Source of the DNA: Aquamicrobium sp.
GTDB lineage: Bacteria; Pseudomonadota; Alphaproteobacteria; Rhizobiales; Rhizobiaceae
Direction of reading: 5' to 3'
Assembly (NCBI RefSeq): GCF_023954335.1
Contig: NZ_JAMLIE010000004.1
Span: forward strand, 144,076-208,075
DNA length: 64,000 nt
In this document: positions 55,713-64,000 of the stretch, piece after piece
Layout of the letters: each line of letters starts with the position of its first letter
How positions within the stretch are numbered: position 1 is the stretch's first letter
Notes under the pieces: generated by a model
The model's input: the letters and a program-made list of their open reading frames with translations, nothing else
What the model was told of the DNA's origin: nothing
Databases searched by the model: none
Program-made: the position numbers and the translations under genes

Positions 55713-55772
55713 CTTTGTTTTCCCGCAACTCCGGACGGAAAACCGCTTCACGCTTTTCCTGGAATTGCTCTA
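55713..55772. repeat. Intergenic repeat, family C, copy 1 (minus orientation)
   Basis: Read on the minus strand it begins TAGAGCAATTCCAGGAAAAG, then CGTGAAGCGGTTTTCCG and TCCGGAGTTGCGGGAAAAC. It is the counterpart of 58517-58573. Its first three bases are the TAG stop codon of accA. The AAAGTG/CACTTTTCC-type dyad inside it can fold. Confidence 0.88.
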
Positions 55773-56720
55773 AAGGCCCCGGCCCATGGCGAGGAATTTC
55801 TCGCGGCGGTGCTCGCGATAATCCGTCGGCGTCTGGCGCAGCTCGGCGAAGCCCTTGGCGATCTGCTCGCCGGTGGCGTCGATGATGGCTTCCCGCCCCC
55901 GGTGCGCGCCGCCGAGCGGCTCGGCGATGATCGCGTCGATGATCCTGAGCTCGAGCAGGTCCTGCGCCGTGATCTTCATCGAGGTCGCCGCGTCCTTCGA
56001 GCGCGTCGTGTCGCGCCACAGGATCGAGGCCGCGCCCTCGGGCGAGATCACCGAATAGATCGAGTGCTCCAGCATGTAGACCCGGTTGGCGACGGCGATG
56101 GCGATGGCCCCGCCGGAGCCGCCCTCGCCGATGACCACGGAGATGTTCGGCACCTTCAAGCCGAGGCAGGCTTCGGTCGAGCGGGCGATGGCCTCGGCCT
56201 GGCCGCGCTCCTCCGCGCCGATGCCGGGATAGGCGCCGGCCGTGTCGACGAGGCTGACGACGGGAATGCCGAAGCGGTCGGCGAGTTCCATCACCCGCAC
56301 CGCCTTGCGGTAGCCCTCCGGCCGGGCGCTGCCGAAATTGTGCTTGAGGCGCGTGCTCGTGTCGTTGCCCTTCTCGAGCCCGAGCACCGCCACCGGCTCG
56401 CCGCGGAACCGGGCAAAGCCGGCCACCAGCGCCTCGTCCTCGGCGAAGGCGCGGTCGCCGGCCAGCGGCGTGAACTCGGTGAATAGCGCGCGCACGTAAT
56501 CGAGGCAGTGCGGCCGGTCGGGATGGCGCGCCACCTGCACCTTCTGCCATGGCGTCAACTGGCGGTAGATGTCGCGCAGGGCCTCCTGCGAGCGCTTCTC
56601 CAGCCGGGCGATCTCGTCGCCGACATCGACGGCCTCGCCACTGTCCGGGAGCTTCTTCAGCTCCAGGATCTTGCCTTCGAGGTCTGCGACCGGCTTTTCG
56701 AAATCGAGATAGTTGAACAT
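55770..56720 (-). CDS. accA: Acetyl-CoA carboxylase carboxyltransferase subunit alpha
   Basis: Cytoplasmic subunit of 316 residues that, with AccD, moves the carboxyl group from biotin to acetyl-CoA in the first step of fatty-acid synthesis. The N-terminus MFNYLDFEKPVADLEGKI and the blocks RPHCLDYVRALFTEF, DTAGAYPGIGAEERGQ, GEGGSGGAIAIAVANRV and SPEGAASILWRD are diagnostic. The ATG at 56720 matches the family start. The stop codon is the TAG that opens a family C repeat. It lies downstream of xerD on the same strand. Confidence 0.97.
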   Translation of the reverse strand: MFNYLDFEKPVADLEGKILELKKLPDSGEAVDVGDEIARLEKRSQEALRDIYRQLTPWQKVQVARHPDRPHCLDYVRALFTEFTPLAGDRAFAEDEALVAGFARFRGEPVAVLGLEKGNDTSTRLKHNFGSARPEGYRKAVRVMELADRFGIPVVSLVDTAGAYPGIGAEERGQAEAIARSTEACLGLKVPNISVVIGEGGSGGAIAIAVANRVYMLEHSIYSVISPEGAASILWRDTTRSKDAATSMKITAQDLLELRIIDAIIAEPLGGAHRGREAIIDATGEQIAKGFAELRQTPTDYREHRREKFLAMGRGL

Positions 56721-56819
56721 CCGCCGTGATGGTTCCGAACGCGGGGTCAAATCAGGTGAAAGGCGGCCCTGCGGCACCTTTCGCGAGCAAAAACTGAGCT
56801 TCACATAACGATAGCAGGC

Positions 56820-57737
56820 CTAGTCGGCAAGCGGATGATGGCGCGCGACCGTCTCGGTGAGCCTGTTTTCGAGCACATGGGTATAGATCTGCGTCGTCGA
56901 GATGTCGGAATGGCCGAGCAGCTGCTGCACCGCGCGCAGGTCCGCGCCGTTCTGCAGCAGATGGCTGGCGAAGGCGTGGCGCAGCACGTGCGGCGACACT
57001 TTCGCCGCCGGCACGCCGGCGCGGCCGGCAAGCGCCTTCAAATCGCGTGCGAAAACCTGGCGCGGCAGATGGCCGCTCTCCGAGGATGACGGGAACAGAT
57101 GGAGGCTTTCCTTCCATTCCGGCTGCGCGGCGCGCATGGCGACCCATTCGCCAAGCGCGGCCTTTGCCCCATGCGACAGCGGCACGACGCGCTCCTTGCC
57201 GCCCTTGCCGCGCACGATGAAGAAGCGCTCGGCGCGCAGCGCCACGGTCAGCGGCAGCGCGACCAGCTCCGAGACGCGCAGGCCCGTGGCGTAGAGCGTC
57301 TCGACGAGCGCATGCAGCCGGCAGGCTGCCGTGTGGGCGACCGGGTCGCCCTCCGCCTCGCGCTTCTCGGTCTCCGCCCGGGAGATGAGCCGCGAGACCG
57401 CGTCCTCGCGCATGGTCTTCGGCAGGGCGCGCTCCTTGCGCGGCGCGTCGATCGTGCCGGTCGGGTCGTCGGCGCGCAGCCCCTCCGCGTAGAGGAAGCG
57501 GAAGAACTGGCGCAGCGAGGACAGCTTGCGCGCCTGCGAGGAGGCCGCGAAGCCCCGTCGCGCCACCTCGTCGAGAAAGGCGCGGATGTCGTCGGTTGCC
57601 GCATCGGCCAGCCGGCCGCCGAGGAAGGCCGAGGCGTCCTCGAGATCGCGGCGGTAGGCGGCGAGCGTGTTGTCGCTCGCGCCGCGCTCGGCGCTCATCA
57701 TTTCGAGAAAGGCTTCCAGCCTGACCGCCGTGCTCAT
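56820..57737 (-). CDS. xerD: Tyrosine recombinase XerD
   Basis: Site-specific recombinase of 305 residues that, with XerC, resolves chromosome dimers at dif under FtsK control. The core-binding N-terminal domain is intact, and the full catalytic set is present: R154 (GLRVSE), K178 (RGKGGK), H250 and R253 (HVLRHAF), H276 (GHSDIS) and Y285 (TQIYTH). The accA gene follows about 100 bases downstream, a common order in this group. The housekeeping context argues against a mobile-element integrase. Confidence 0.94.
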   Translation of the reverse strand: MSTAVRLEAFLEMMSAERGASDNTLAAYRRDLEDASAFLGGRLADAATDDIRAFLDEVARRGFAASSQARKLSSLRQFFRFLYAEGLRADDPTGTIDAPRKERALPKTMREDAVSRLISRAETEKREAEGDPVAHTAACRLHALVETLYATGLRVSELVALPLTVALRAERFFIVRGKGGKERVVPLSHGAKAALGEWVAMRAAQPEWKESLHLFPSSSESGHLPRQVFARDLKALAGRAGVPAAKVSPHVLRHAFASHLLQNGADLRAVQQLLGHSDISTTQIYTHVLENRLTETVARHHPLAD

Positions 57738-57845
57738 CGCGCTCCCTTCCTATCCGGCGTCAGCCTGCCACGAAACCGCTTGCCGAATGGTGAAGCGGAA
57801 CCCGGCGCGGCAACGGCGCGTTAATAAATCGAAAGGATCACGGTC

Positions 57846-58181
57846 ATGGAACACATCGCTGCCTTCCTGCTGATCGTCGGGTGCTCGCCCGATCTGGCCG
57901 AATGCCGGGAAATGCCGACGCCCACGGCGATCTATGAAACCGTAGAAGATTGCGAGGCCGAGCGCCCCGCCATCTCCGTCCGCCACGAGGACGCCGCGCC
58001 GCGCATGTTCGCGCAGTGCTTCGAAGTCGACCCGCTGCTGACGGAGACCGATGCCGAGATCGTCTGGGACGTCACCTCGGACGGCAAACTTTCGGCATGG
58101 GTGGAACCTTATTCGCCGGGAGAAGTTCTGGTTGCGTCGAATCGCGGCGGCAAAGAAACTGAAACCGTCGCGCGCCGGTAG
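57846..58181 (+). CDS. Small hypothetical protein
   Basis: A 111-residue protein of unknown function. AAAGGATCACGGTC precedes the ATG, supporting a real start. The N-terminus is hydrophobic (HIAAFLLIVGC), suggesting a short anchor or signal. Four cysteines are spread through the chain (GCSPDLAECRE, EDCEAE, QCFEVD). It is acidic overall. It is divergent from xerD across about 110 bases, and a glycine-zipper lipoprotein gene follows. No named family was recognised. Confidence 0.65.
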   Translation: MEHIAAFLLIVGCSPDLAECREMPTPTAIYETVEDCEAERPAISVRHEDAAPRMFAQCFEVDPLLTETDAEIVWDVTSDGKLSAWVEPYSPGEVLVASNRGGKETETVARR

Positions 58182-58252
58182 GACTTGATCGCGTCACAAC
58201 TTGCCGTCATGTTCTGGCGGGAAGGGTTCTCTCGAATATCATGGAGGCACGG

Positions 58253-58519
58253 ATGAAGAAATTGATGATCGCAGCCGCATCGGTCGTGATGCTTGGCGGT
58301 TTGGTGTCTGGCTGCACCACGGCCGAGCAGACCGCAGTCGGCGGCGCCGCCATGGGCGCGGCGATCGGCGGTCTGGCTACCGGTCGCGCCAGCGGCGCCA
58401 TTGCCGGCGCGGCGATCGGCGGAACCGCGGGCTACCTGATCGGCCGTTCGGCCGACCGGCCCGGCTGGTGCCGCTATCGCGACGAGTACGGCCGCGTCTA
58501 CGAGGCGCGCTGCCGCTAG
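58253..58519 (+). CDS. Glycine-zipper lipoprotein (YMGG-like)
   Basis: An 88-residue envelope protein. The ATG at 58253 is preferred over 58241 because GGAGG lies six bases before it and MKKLMIAAAS is a typical signal start. The lipobox LVSGC follows. The middle is a glycine zipper of GGAAMGAAIGGLATGRASGA type that can insert in or associate with membranes, and the C-terminus is short and basic with WCRYRDEYGR. Related proteins help outer-membrane integrity. Its TAG stop is the first codon of a family C repeat. Confidence 0.87.
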   Translation: MKKLMIAAASVVMLGGLVSGCTTAEQTAVGGAAMGAAIGGLATGRASGAIAGAAIGGTAGYLIGRSADRPGWCRYRDEYGRVYEARCR

Positions 58520-58573
58520 AGCAGTTCCAGGAAAAGTGTGAAGCACTTTTCCGTCCGGAATTGTGTCAAGACA
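58517..58573. repeat. Intergenic repeat, family C, copy 2
   Basis: Begins TAGAGCAGTTCCAGGAAAAG, then TGTGAAGCACTTTTCCG and TCCGGAATTGTGTCAAGAC. It is roughly four fifths identical to copy 1 by eye. The TAG at its left end is the stop codon of the glycine-zipper gene. Confidence 0.88.
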
Positions 58574-58603
58574 AGCATCCTCCGGACTCGAAACCGGAAC
58601 AAG

Positions 58604-58634
58604 AAAAGGGAGCCGGTCGGCTCCCTTTTCTCTT
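58604..58634. terminator. Bidirectional intrinsic terminator
   Basis: Perfect 11-base arms AAAAGGGAGCC (58604-58614) and GGCTCCCTTTT (58619-58629) enclose a GGTC loop. The A-run on one side and the T-run on the other make it work for both strands. It separates the lipoprotein gene from the convergent sugar ABC operon. Confidence 0.9.
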
Positions 58635-58686
58635 GGCCGCCCTGCCGGGCCAGAAGCGCGGGCAGCCGGTTTTCAAGCCTCGGGTC

Positions 58687-59472
<786 letters not shown>

Positions 59473-59484
59473 GGCGGTTCCTCC

Positions 59485-60795
59485 CTATCCCACGCGGCGG
59501 CGATAGACGGTGTCGAGCCACACCGCGATGACGAGCGCGAGGCCGACGACGATGTTCTGGAGCGGCGTGTCGACGCCGAGCAGGATCATGCCCGAGGCGA
59601 GCGACTGCATCAGCACCGCGCCCAGCATCGCCCCGGCGATGGTGCCGACGCCGCCCGACAGAGAGGTGCCGCCGATGACGGCGGCGGCGATGACCAAGAG
59701 CTCGTCGAGCGTGCCCTGCGCATTGGTGGCGGCGTTGAGCCGCGCGGTCGAGATCATCGCGCCGATGGCGGCGAGGCCGCCCATGATCATGAAGATCTTC
59801 ATCGTCACCCAACGCGTGTTGATGCCGGCGAGCTCGGCCGCCTCGGGGTTGCCGCCGATGGCGAAGACGTAGCGGCCGAAGCGGGTGCGGGTGGCGACGA
59901 AGGTCATGGCGATACCGACGCCGAGCGCGATCAGCACCGGCACGGCGATGCCGTGGGCGATGAACACGCCCGCCGGAACCTCCAGCCCCTGCGCCTGATA
60001 GTAGCGGCGCACGATGCCGACCGGCCACGGGTAGGAATTGGCCACCCAGACCGCGCCGAGGATCAGCACGCAGGCGACCGTGCCGAGGAAGAATTCGGCC
60101 CAGACGGGGCGCAGCGGGAACGCGAACCGCTTGCGCTGCCGCCGGGCGTTGACCAGCATCAGCGCCACCGCCGCGCAGGCGGCGAGGCCGACGATCCAGC
60201 TCCAGCCCGCGCCGATGGCGCCGTCGGCGCCGCCGCCCATCAGCCGGAAGGTGGCGTCCATCGGCGCCACGGTCTGGCCGCTCGTCACCCACCAGGCCGC
60301 GCCGCGCCAGACCAGAAGCCCGCCGAGCGTGACGATGAAGGCCGGCACGCCGAGATAGGCGATGACGTAGCCGTGGAGCGCCCCGATCGAGACGCCGACG
60401 ACGAGGCCGGCAAGCGCGGCGAGGATCCACGTCGCCGGATGGCCGAAGCCGAGCAGCGAGGGCAGGTACTGCGCCTGAATCACGCCCATGATCATGCCGC
60501 AGATGCCGAGGATCGAGCCGACCGACAGGTCGATGTTGCGGGTGACGATGACCAGCACCATGCCGGACGCCATCACCGCAACGGAAGCAGACTGGACCGA
60601 GAGGTTCCACAGGTTGCGCGGCGTCAGGAAGAGGCCGCCCGACAGGACGTGGAACACGACCCAGATCAGGACCAGCGCGCCGATCATGCCGAGCATGCGG
60701 GTGTCGAGCTCGGTGGCCTTCAGAAAGCGGCCGACCGGGCCGAGCGCGCTCGAGCGCGCGGTGTCGGCCGGGGCGCGCAGTGCTGCGTCCGACAT
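59485..60795 (-). CDS. Sugar ABC importer permease (XylH-like)
   Basis: Inner-membrane permease of 436 residues with ten or more hydrophobic segments. Family landmarks are LVIVTRNIDLSVGSILG, AYLGVPAFIVTLGGLLVWRG, YVFAIGGNPEAAELAGIN and AVIGGTSLSGGVGTIAGAMLG. The length, greater than RbsC, matches XylH. The ATG at 60795 is chosen over the longer open frame. It lies 295 bases downstream of the binding-protein gene, and that gap is filled by a family A repeat. Confidence 0.92.
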   Translation of the reverse strand: MSDAALRAPADTARSSALGPVGRFLKATELDTRMLGMIGALVLIWVVFHVLSGGLFLTPRNLWNLSVQSASVAVMASGMVLVIVTRNIDLSVGSILGICGMIMGVIQAQYLPSLLGFGHPATWILAALAGLVVGVSIGALHGYVIAYLGVPAFIVTLGGLLVWRGAAWWVTSGQTVAPMDATFRLMGGGADGAIGAGWSWIVGLAACAAVALMLVNARRQRKRFAFPLRPVWAEFFLGTVACVLILGAVWVANSYPWPVGIVRRYYQAQGLEVPAGVFIAHGIAVPVLIALGVGIAMTFVATRTRFGRYVFAIGGNPEAAELAGINTRWVTMKIFMIMGGLAAIGAMISTARLNAATNAQGTLDELLVIAAAVIGGTSLSGGVGTIAGAMLGAVLMQSLASGMILLGVDTPLQNIVVGLALVIAVWLDTVYRRRVG

Positions 60796-60931
60796 GATCG
60801 TTCCTCCCTTCCGGCGGGGCCGGATCGTCCATCGTAGCGCATGTCGCCCGAAAGTGGGAACCGGAATGCCCCCTCTTCCCGGCCGGACGCCGCCGCTTTC
60901 ATCAAACGGGGACGCTTCACATTTCAACGTT

Positions 60932-61070
60932 TGCGCTGCCCCTCATCCGCCCTTCCGGGCACCTTCTCCCCGTGAACGGGGAGAAGGGGGAAAGCGGCAA
61001 CGTGGCGGCAGTGTCTCCTCTCCCCGCTTGCGGGGAGAGGATGCCGGCAGGCAGGTGAGGGGCAGCGCCA
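60932..61070. repeat. Intergenic mosaic repeat, family A, copy 4
   Basis: GCGCTGCCCCTCATCCGCC, a CTTCTCCCC...GGGGAGAAG hairpin, then a CTCTCCCCG...CGGGGAGAGG hairpin and a closing GGTGAGGGGCAGCGC. The modules are the same as copy 3 but in the opposite order, that is, an inverted copy. Here it lies inside an operon, between the binding-protein and permease genes, where its hairpins may lower downstream expression. Confidence 0.87.
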
Positions 61071-61090
61071 TCACCCGTCGGCTGGCGCGA

Positions 61091-62146
61091 TCAGTTGCAG
61101 GCCGCGACCGTGCCGGCGGCGACGCCTTGGCAGACGACGTCCTTCGACACCCAGCCGGCATCGATCACCACGTTGAGATTGTCACGGGTTATCGGGTTGG
61201 GGGCGAGGAAGATCGCGTTCATCTCGACCTTGTTCGGGCCGTCGGCCCACTTCACCGCGCCCTCGACGTCCGCCATCGCGGTGCCGTCGGCGAGCTGGTT
61301 GGCGATCTCCGCCGCCGCCTTGCCGAGCTCGCGCGAGTCCTTCCAGACCGAGACGGTCTGGGTGCCGAGCGCGATACGGTTGAGCGCGGCGTGGTCGCCG
61401 TCCTGGCCGGAGACCGGCACCGAGCCGGCCAGCCCCTGCGCCTCCAGCGCGGCGATGGCGCCGCCGGCCGTGCCGTCGTTTGAGGCGACGACCGCGTCGA
61501 CGTCGTTGTTGTTGGCGGTCAGGAACTGCTCCATGTTGCGCTGGGCGTTGGCCGGCAGCCAGCCGTCAGTATAGGCCTCGCCGACATTCTTGATCTTGCC
61601 GGAATCGATCGCCTCCTTCAGCACCTCCATCTGGCCGGCGAACAGGAAGTCCGCGTTCGGATCGGCGCCGTTGCCCTTGATGAAGACGTAGTTGCCTTCC
61701 GGCTGCGCCTCGAAGACGGCGCGCGCCTGCAGGCGGCCGACTTCCTTGTTGTCGAAGGTGAGGTAGAACGCGTCCGGGTTCTCGATCAGCCGGTCGTAGC
61801 CGACGACCGGGATGCCCTCGGCGACAGCCTTCTCGACCGCCGGGCCGATGGCCGACGCGTCCTGCGCCAGGATGATCAGCGCGTCCGCGCCCTGGCTGAT
61901 CAGCGCCTCGACGTCGGTCAGCTGCTTGGCGGCGGACGATTGCGCGTCGGCCGAGATATAGGTGTTGCCGGCAGCCTCGAGCGCCGCCTTGATCGCGGCC
62001 TCGTCGGTCTTCCAGCGCTCCTCCTGGAAGTTGGACCAGGACACGCCGACCGTCTTGCCCTCGGCGAAGGCCGGGCCGGACACGGCGAGCGACCAGACGG
62101 CCGACATGGCGACGCCCGCCAGCATGGCGGTTGCAAGCTTCTTCAT
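61091..62146 (-). CDS. Sugar ABC solute-binding protein (XylF-like)
   Basis: Periplasmic receptor of 351 residues. The signal peptide ends near SGPAFAEG, and the mature protein begins KTVGVSWSNFQEERWKTDE, close to xylose-binding proteins. VEALISQGADALIILAQD, GYDRLIENPDAFYLTFDN and ASNDGTAGGAIAALEAQGL are further XylF-type blocks. It is the first gene of the operon and is divergent from a ROK regulator gene. D-xylose is the best guess; related pentoses are possible. Confidence 0.9.
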   Translation of the reverse strand: MKKLATAMLAGVAMSAVWSLAVSGPAFAEGKTVGVSWSNFQEERWKTDEAAIKAALEAAGNTYISADAQSSAAKQLTDVEALISQGADALIILAQDASAIGPAVEKAVAEGIPVVGYDRLIENPDAFYLTFDNKEVGRLQARAVFEAQPEGNYVFIKGNGADPNADFLFAGQMEVLKEAIDSGKIKNVGEAYTDGWLPANAQRNMEQFLTANNNDVDAVVASNDGTAGGAIAALEAQGLAGSVPVSGQDGDHAALNRIALGTQTVSVWKDSRELGKAAAEIANQLADGTAMADVEGAVKWADGPNKVEMNAIFLAPNPITRDNLNVVIDAGWVSKDVVCQGVAAGTVAACN

Positions 62147-62205
62147 GATGTTCCTCCCTGCGCCCGCGGGGCGCGAATGACTTGCCCTGCTGCGATGCGA
62201 AGCTA

Positions 62206-62226
62206 TTTTTTCGAGCTTCGAAAAAA
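62206..62226. promoter_or_regulatory. Perfect palindrome, candidate ROK/XylR operator
   Basis: Arms TTTTTTCGA (62206-62214) and TCGAAAAAA (62218-62226) around a 3-base centre lie between the divergent binding-protein and ROK genes. T-run/CGA...TCG/A-run dyads are typical of NagC/Mlc/XylR-type ROK sites. Confidence 0.75.
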
Positions 62227-62372
62227 AGAATGACTCAGTCGAAAGCGCGTGTCAATATCCTCGCCGCCCGCCATGGCGGGCCCCATGATCGGACTTGCAT
62301 GGCCGGCGCGGGACGGGCAGAAGCGCCCGGGCAAAACATGGGACAGCGGCCGACGGGAGGAGAAGCCGGATA

Positions 62373-63611
62373 ATGACGGTGGGCGTGCGCCACGACGACC
62401 TGCGCAGGCAGAACCGCGCCATGGTGATCGCCGCCGTGCGGCGCGTCGGCCAGCCCTCGCGCACCGAGATCGCCGCGGCGACAGTGCTCAGCCACTCCAC
62501 CATCTCGACCATCTCGGCCAGCCTGATCGAGGAAGGCATCCTCGCCGAGATCCGCGGTGGCGAAAGCGGCGCCCTGAAGCGCGGCCGGCCGCAGGTCGCG
62601 CTCGGCCTCGCCCCCGGCGCGGCGAGCGTCGTCGCCATCGACCTGTCGCTGAACGCGCTTTCGGCGACGCTGATCGACTATGCCGGGAAGGAGATCGCCC
62701 GCGACGACACGCGGCCGGCGACGCTCACCTTATCGCGCGCCGGGCTCCTCGAGGCGGTGAAGGCCGCGGTGCGGCGCGCGCTCGCCGCCGCCGGGGGCGG
62801 CCACGGCCCGGTGCTGCGCATGGCGCTCGGCATCCAGGGCATCACGGATTCGGCCGCGCGCACCCTTTTATGGTCGCCGATCACGCCGCATTCGAACGTC
62901 GCCTTCGCCGACGCGCTGGAGGCGGAGTTCTCCGTCCCCGTCACCGTCGAGAACGACTGCAACATGATCGCGGTGGCGCTGAAGGCGCGCGAGCCCGAGC
63001 GCTACCGCGACAATTTCGTCGCCATCCTCCTGTCCAACGGCATCGGCATGGGGCTGGTGCAGCGCGGCAGCCTGTTTTCCGGCGCACGCTCCTCGGGCGG
63101 CGAGTTCGGCCACATGATCCACATCCCCGGCGGGGCGCTGTGCCGCTGCGGCCGCCATGGCTGCATCGAGGCCTATGCCGGCAACTACGCCATCTTCCGG
63201 CATGCGAGCGGCGAGAGCGGCGACGCGCCGCCCGCCGCCGACATCGACGACGGCACCATGGCCGAGCTCGCGGCCTCGGCGCGCCGGGGTCCGGGACGCG
63301 CACGCGAGGCGTTCGAGCGCGCCGGCGAGGCGCTCGGCTTCGGCCTCGGCAGCCTGTTCGCGCTGATCGACCCCGCCCCGGTCGTCTTCGTCGGCAACGG
63401 CACGGCGGCGTTCGACGTGATCGAACCGGCGCTGCGCGCCGCCCTCGCCCGCACCGCCGGCGGCCAGCACGACGACGCCCCGGTGTCCCTCGCCATCGCC
63501 GCCGACGAGACGCCCCTGATCCGCGAGGGCTGCGCCCGCCAAGCCCTCGCCTTCGTCGACCAGGAGATCTTCGCCGCCGGCACCATGGCCAGACAGATGG
63601 CGGAAGCTTGA
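62373..63611 (+). CDS. ROK-family transcriptional regulator (XylR-type)
   Basis: A 412-residue repressor. The N-terminal winged helix covers about residues 15-75 (GQPSRTEIAAATVLSHSTISTISASLIEEGIL). A ROK kinase-like domain follows with the zinc-binding CRCGRHGCIEAYAG motif and GIGMGLVQRGSLFSGARSSGGEFGH. GGGAGGAGAAG precedes the ATG. It is divergent from the xylose-type importer operon and has a fitting palindrome between, so it most likely represses that operon until the sugar binds. Confidence 0.93.
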   Translation: MTVGVRHDDLRRQNRAMVIAAVRRVGQPSRTEIAAATVLSHSTISTISASLIEEGILAEIRGGESGALKRGRPQVALGLAPGAASVVAIDLSLNALSATLIDYAGKEIARDDTRPATLTLSRAGLLEAVKAAVRRALAAAGGGHGPVLRMALGIQGITDSAARTLLWSPITPHSNVAFADALEAEFSVPVTVENDCNMIAVALKAREPERYRDNFVAILLSNGIGMGLVQRGSLFSGARSSGGEFGHMIHIPGGALCRCGRHGCIEAYAGNYAIFRHASGESGDAPPAADIDDGTMAELAASARRGPGRAREAFERAGEALGFGLGSLFALIDPAPVVFVGNGTAAFDVIEPALRAALARTAGGQHDDAPVSLAIAADETPLIREGCARQALAFVDQEIFAAGTMARQMAEA

Positions 63612-63832
63612 GCGCGGGGCCGTGTCGCGTAGGATAAAGTGCGAAGGCTGCCCTTCGATCACCAGCGCCGCGAGAACGGCCCACCCGGCGACCTGCCGTT
63701 CTCCATAGTGTTCCCGCCGCCTGCGACCGCCCCGCCCAAGGCCGGAGTCTCCGCCCGGCAATGCGCAAAATCGCACCTGAAGGCCCCGCACCGGAAAAGG
63801 CGGGAAGCATGCAGAACGCCCCGCTTTTCCTG

Positions 63833-63862
63833 TTGCAATCGCCGATGAACTCGGCATATAAG
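63833..63862 (+). promoter_or_regulatory. Promoter of tRNA-Gly
   Basis: A -35 box TTGCAA (63833-63838) and a -10 box TATAAG (63857-63862) are separated by 18 bases, about 28 bases upstream of the mature tRNA. The 220 bases between the ROK gene and this promoter hold nothing I can identify. Confidence 0.65.
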
Positions 63863-63889
63863 CACCTCGCGCGGGCAGGAACCGCGTGA

Positions 63890-63964
63890 GCGGGTGTAGC
63901 TCAGGGGTAGAGCACAACCTTGCCAAGGTTGGGGTCGAGGGTTCGAATCCCTTCGCCCGCTCCA
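63890..63964 (+). tRNA. tRNA-Gly (anticodon GCC)
   Basis: A full cloverleaf can be drawn. The acceptor stem is GCGGGTG with CGCCCGC (one G-U pair), the D arm GCTC...GAGC, the anticodon stem CAACC/GGTTG around TTGCCAA (anticodon GCC), and the T arm GAGGG-TTCGAAT-CCCTT. The discriminator T and an encoded CCA end follow. It is 75 bases long including CCA. Confidence 0.96.
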
Positions 63965-64000
63965 GTTTCCCAACCAGTCCAAAGCCGCGGAATTCCGCGG

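Noticed and set aside
56820..57737. Tyrosine recombinase as evidence of an integrated element.
   Set aside because: Its sequence and position next to accA match housekeeping XerD, and no attachment-site duplication or phage gene was seen.
63890..63964. tRNA-Gly as an integration site for a genomic island.
   Set aside because: The sequence after the tRNA ends within 36 bases, so no island can be seen or excluded. The genes before it look native.

Overview
The window is GC-rich (roughly two thirds G+C by eye), chromosomal-looking alphaproteobacterial DNA. IleS, Tex, AccA, XerD, the tRNA and the intergenic mosaic repeats all point to Hyphomicrobiales, most likely a Mesorhizobium relative in Phyllobacteriaceae. 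I see no phage, IS, CRISPR, rRNA or symbiosis genes. Genes are dense, with many ATGA-type overlaps. Most of the window is catabolic and transport cassettes set between housekeeping genes.

Layout. 0-6.3 kb: 3' end of ileS, a lipoprotein, a divergent acdR-acdS pair (ACC deaminase) and tex. 6.3-10.2 kb: a three-gene ABC importer resembling 2-aminoethylphosphonate systems. 10.3-13.6 kb: macAB efflux. 13.7-15.8 kb: an NAD(P)-binding protein divergent from a LysR regulator. 16.1-25.3 kb: a TRAP transporter, a delta1-pyrroline-2-carboxylate reductase-like gene and a GntR regulator, facing a trans-3-hydroxyproline dehydratase-like gene, an aconitase X gene (cis-3-hydroxyproline dehydratase family) and a zinc alcohol dehydrogenase. 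25.4-28.0 kb: an LTxxQ-type protein with a two-component system. 28.0-36.9 kb: an ScfR-type regulator divergent from a branched-chain-type ABC importer that runs into acs. 37.2-39.2 kb: a thiolase, yggT and a DUF167 gene. 39.2-51.5 kb: a 4-hydroxyproline pathway (epimerase, D-hydroxyproline dehydrogenase, GntR repressor, DapA-type deaminase, ketoglutarate semialdehyde dehydrogenase), with a second pyrroline-carboxylate reductase, a CatB-type acetyltransferase and an M20 hydrolase. 51.6-58.5 kb: cell-wall and housekeeping genes. 58.6-63.6 kb: a xylose-type ABC importer with a divergent ROK regulator. The window ends with tRNA-Gly(GCC).

How it fits together. The two hydroxyproline segments would feed both 3-hydroxyproline isomers to proline and 4-hydroxyproline to 2-oxoglutarate. 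They appear to be linked by a shared palindrome (ATAC-N5-GTAT core) upstream of aconitase X and between the second reductase and the semialdehyde dehydrogenase. The 4-hydroxyproline GntR gene has its own TTGTCGACAA-type sites on both sides. The acs-linked importer between the two segments looks like a separate short-chain carboxylate or amide module. Three families of intergenic repeats recur, some touching stop codons. Every solute-binding-protein gene that has a transporter gene downstream is followed by a strong intercistronic hairpin. Functions are inferred from motifs, family resemblance and context; no database search was run.
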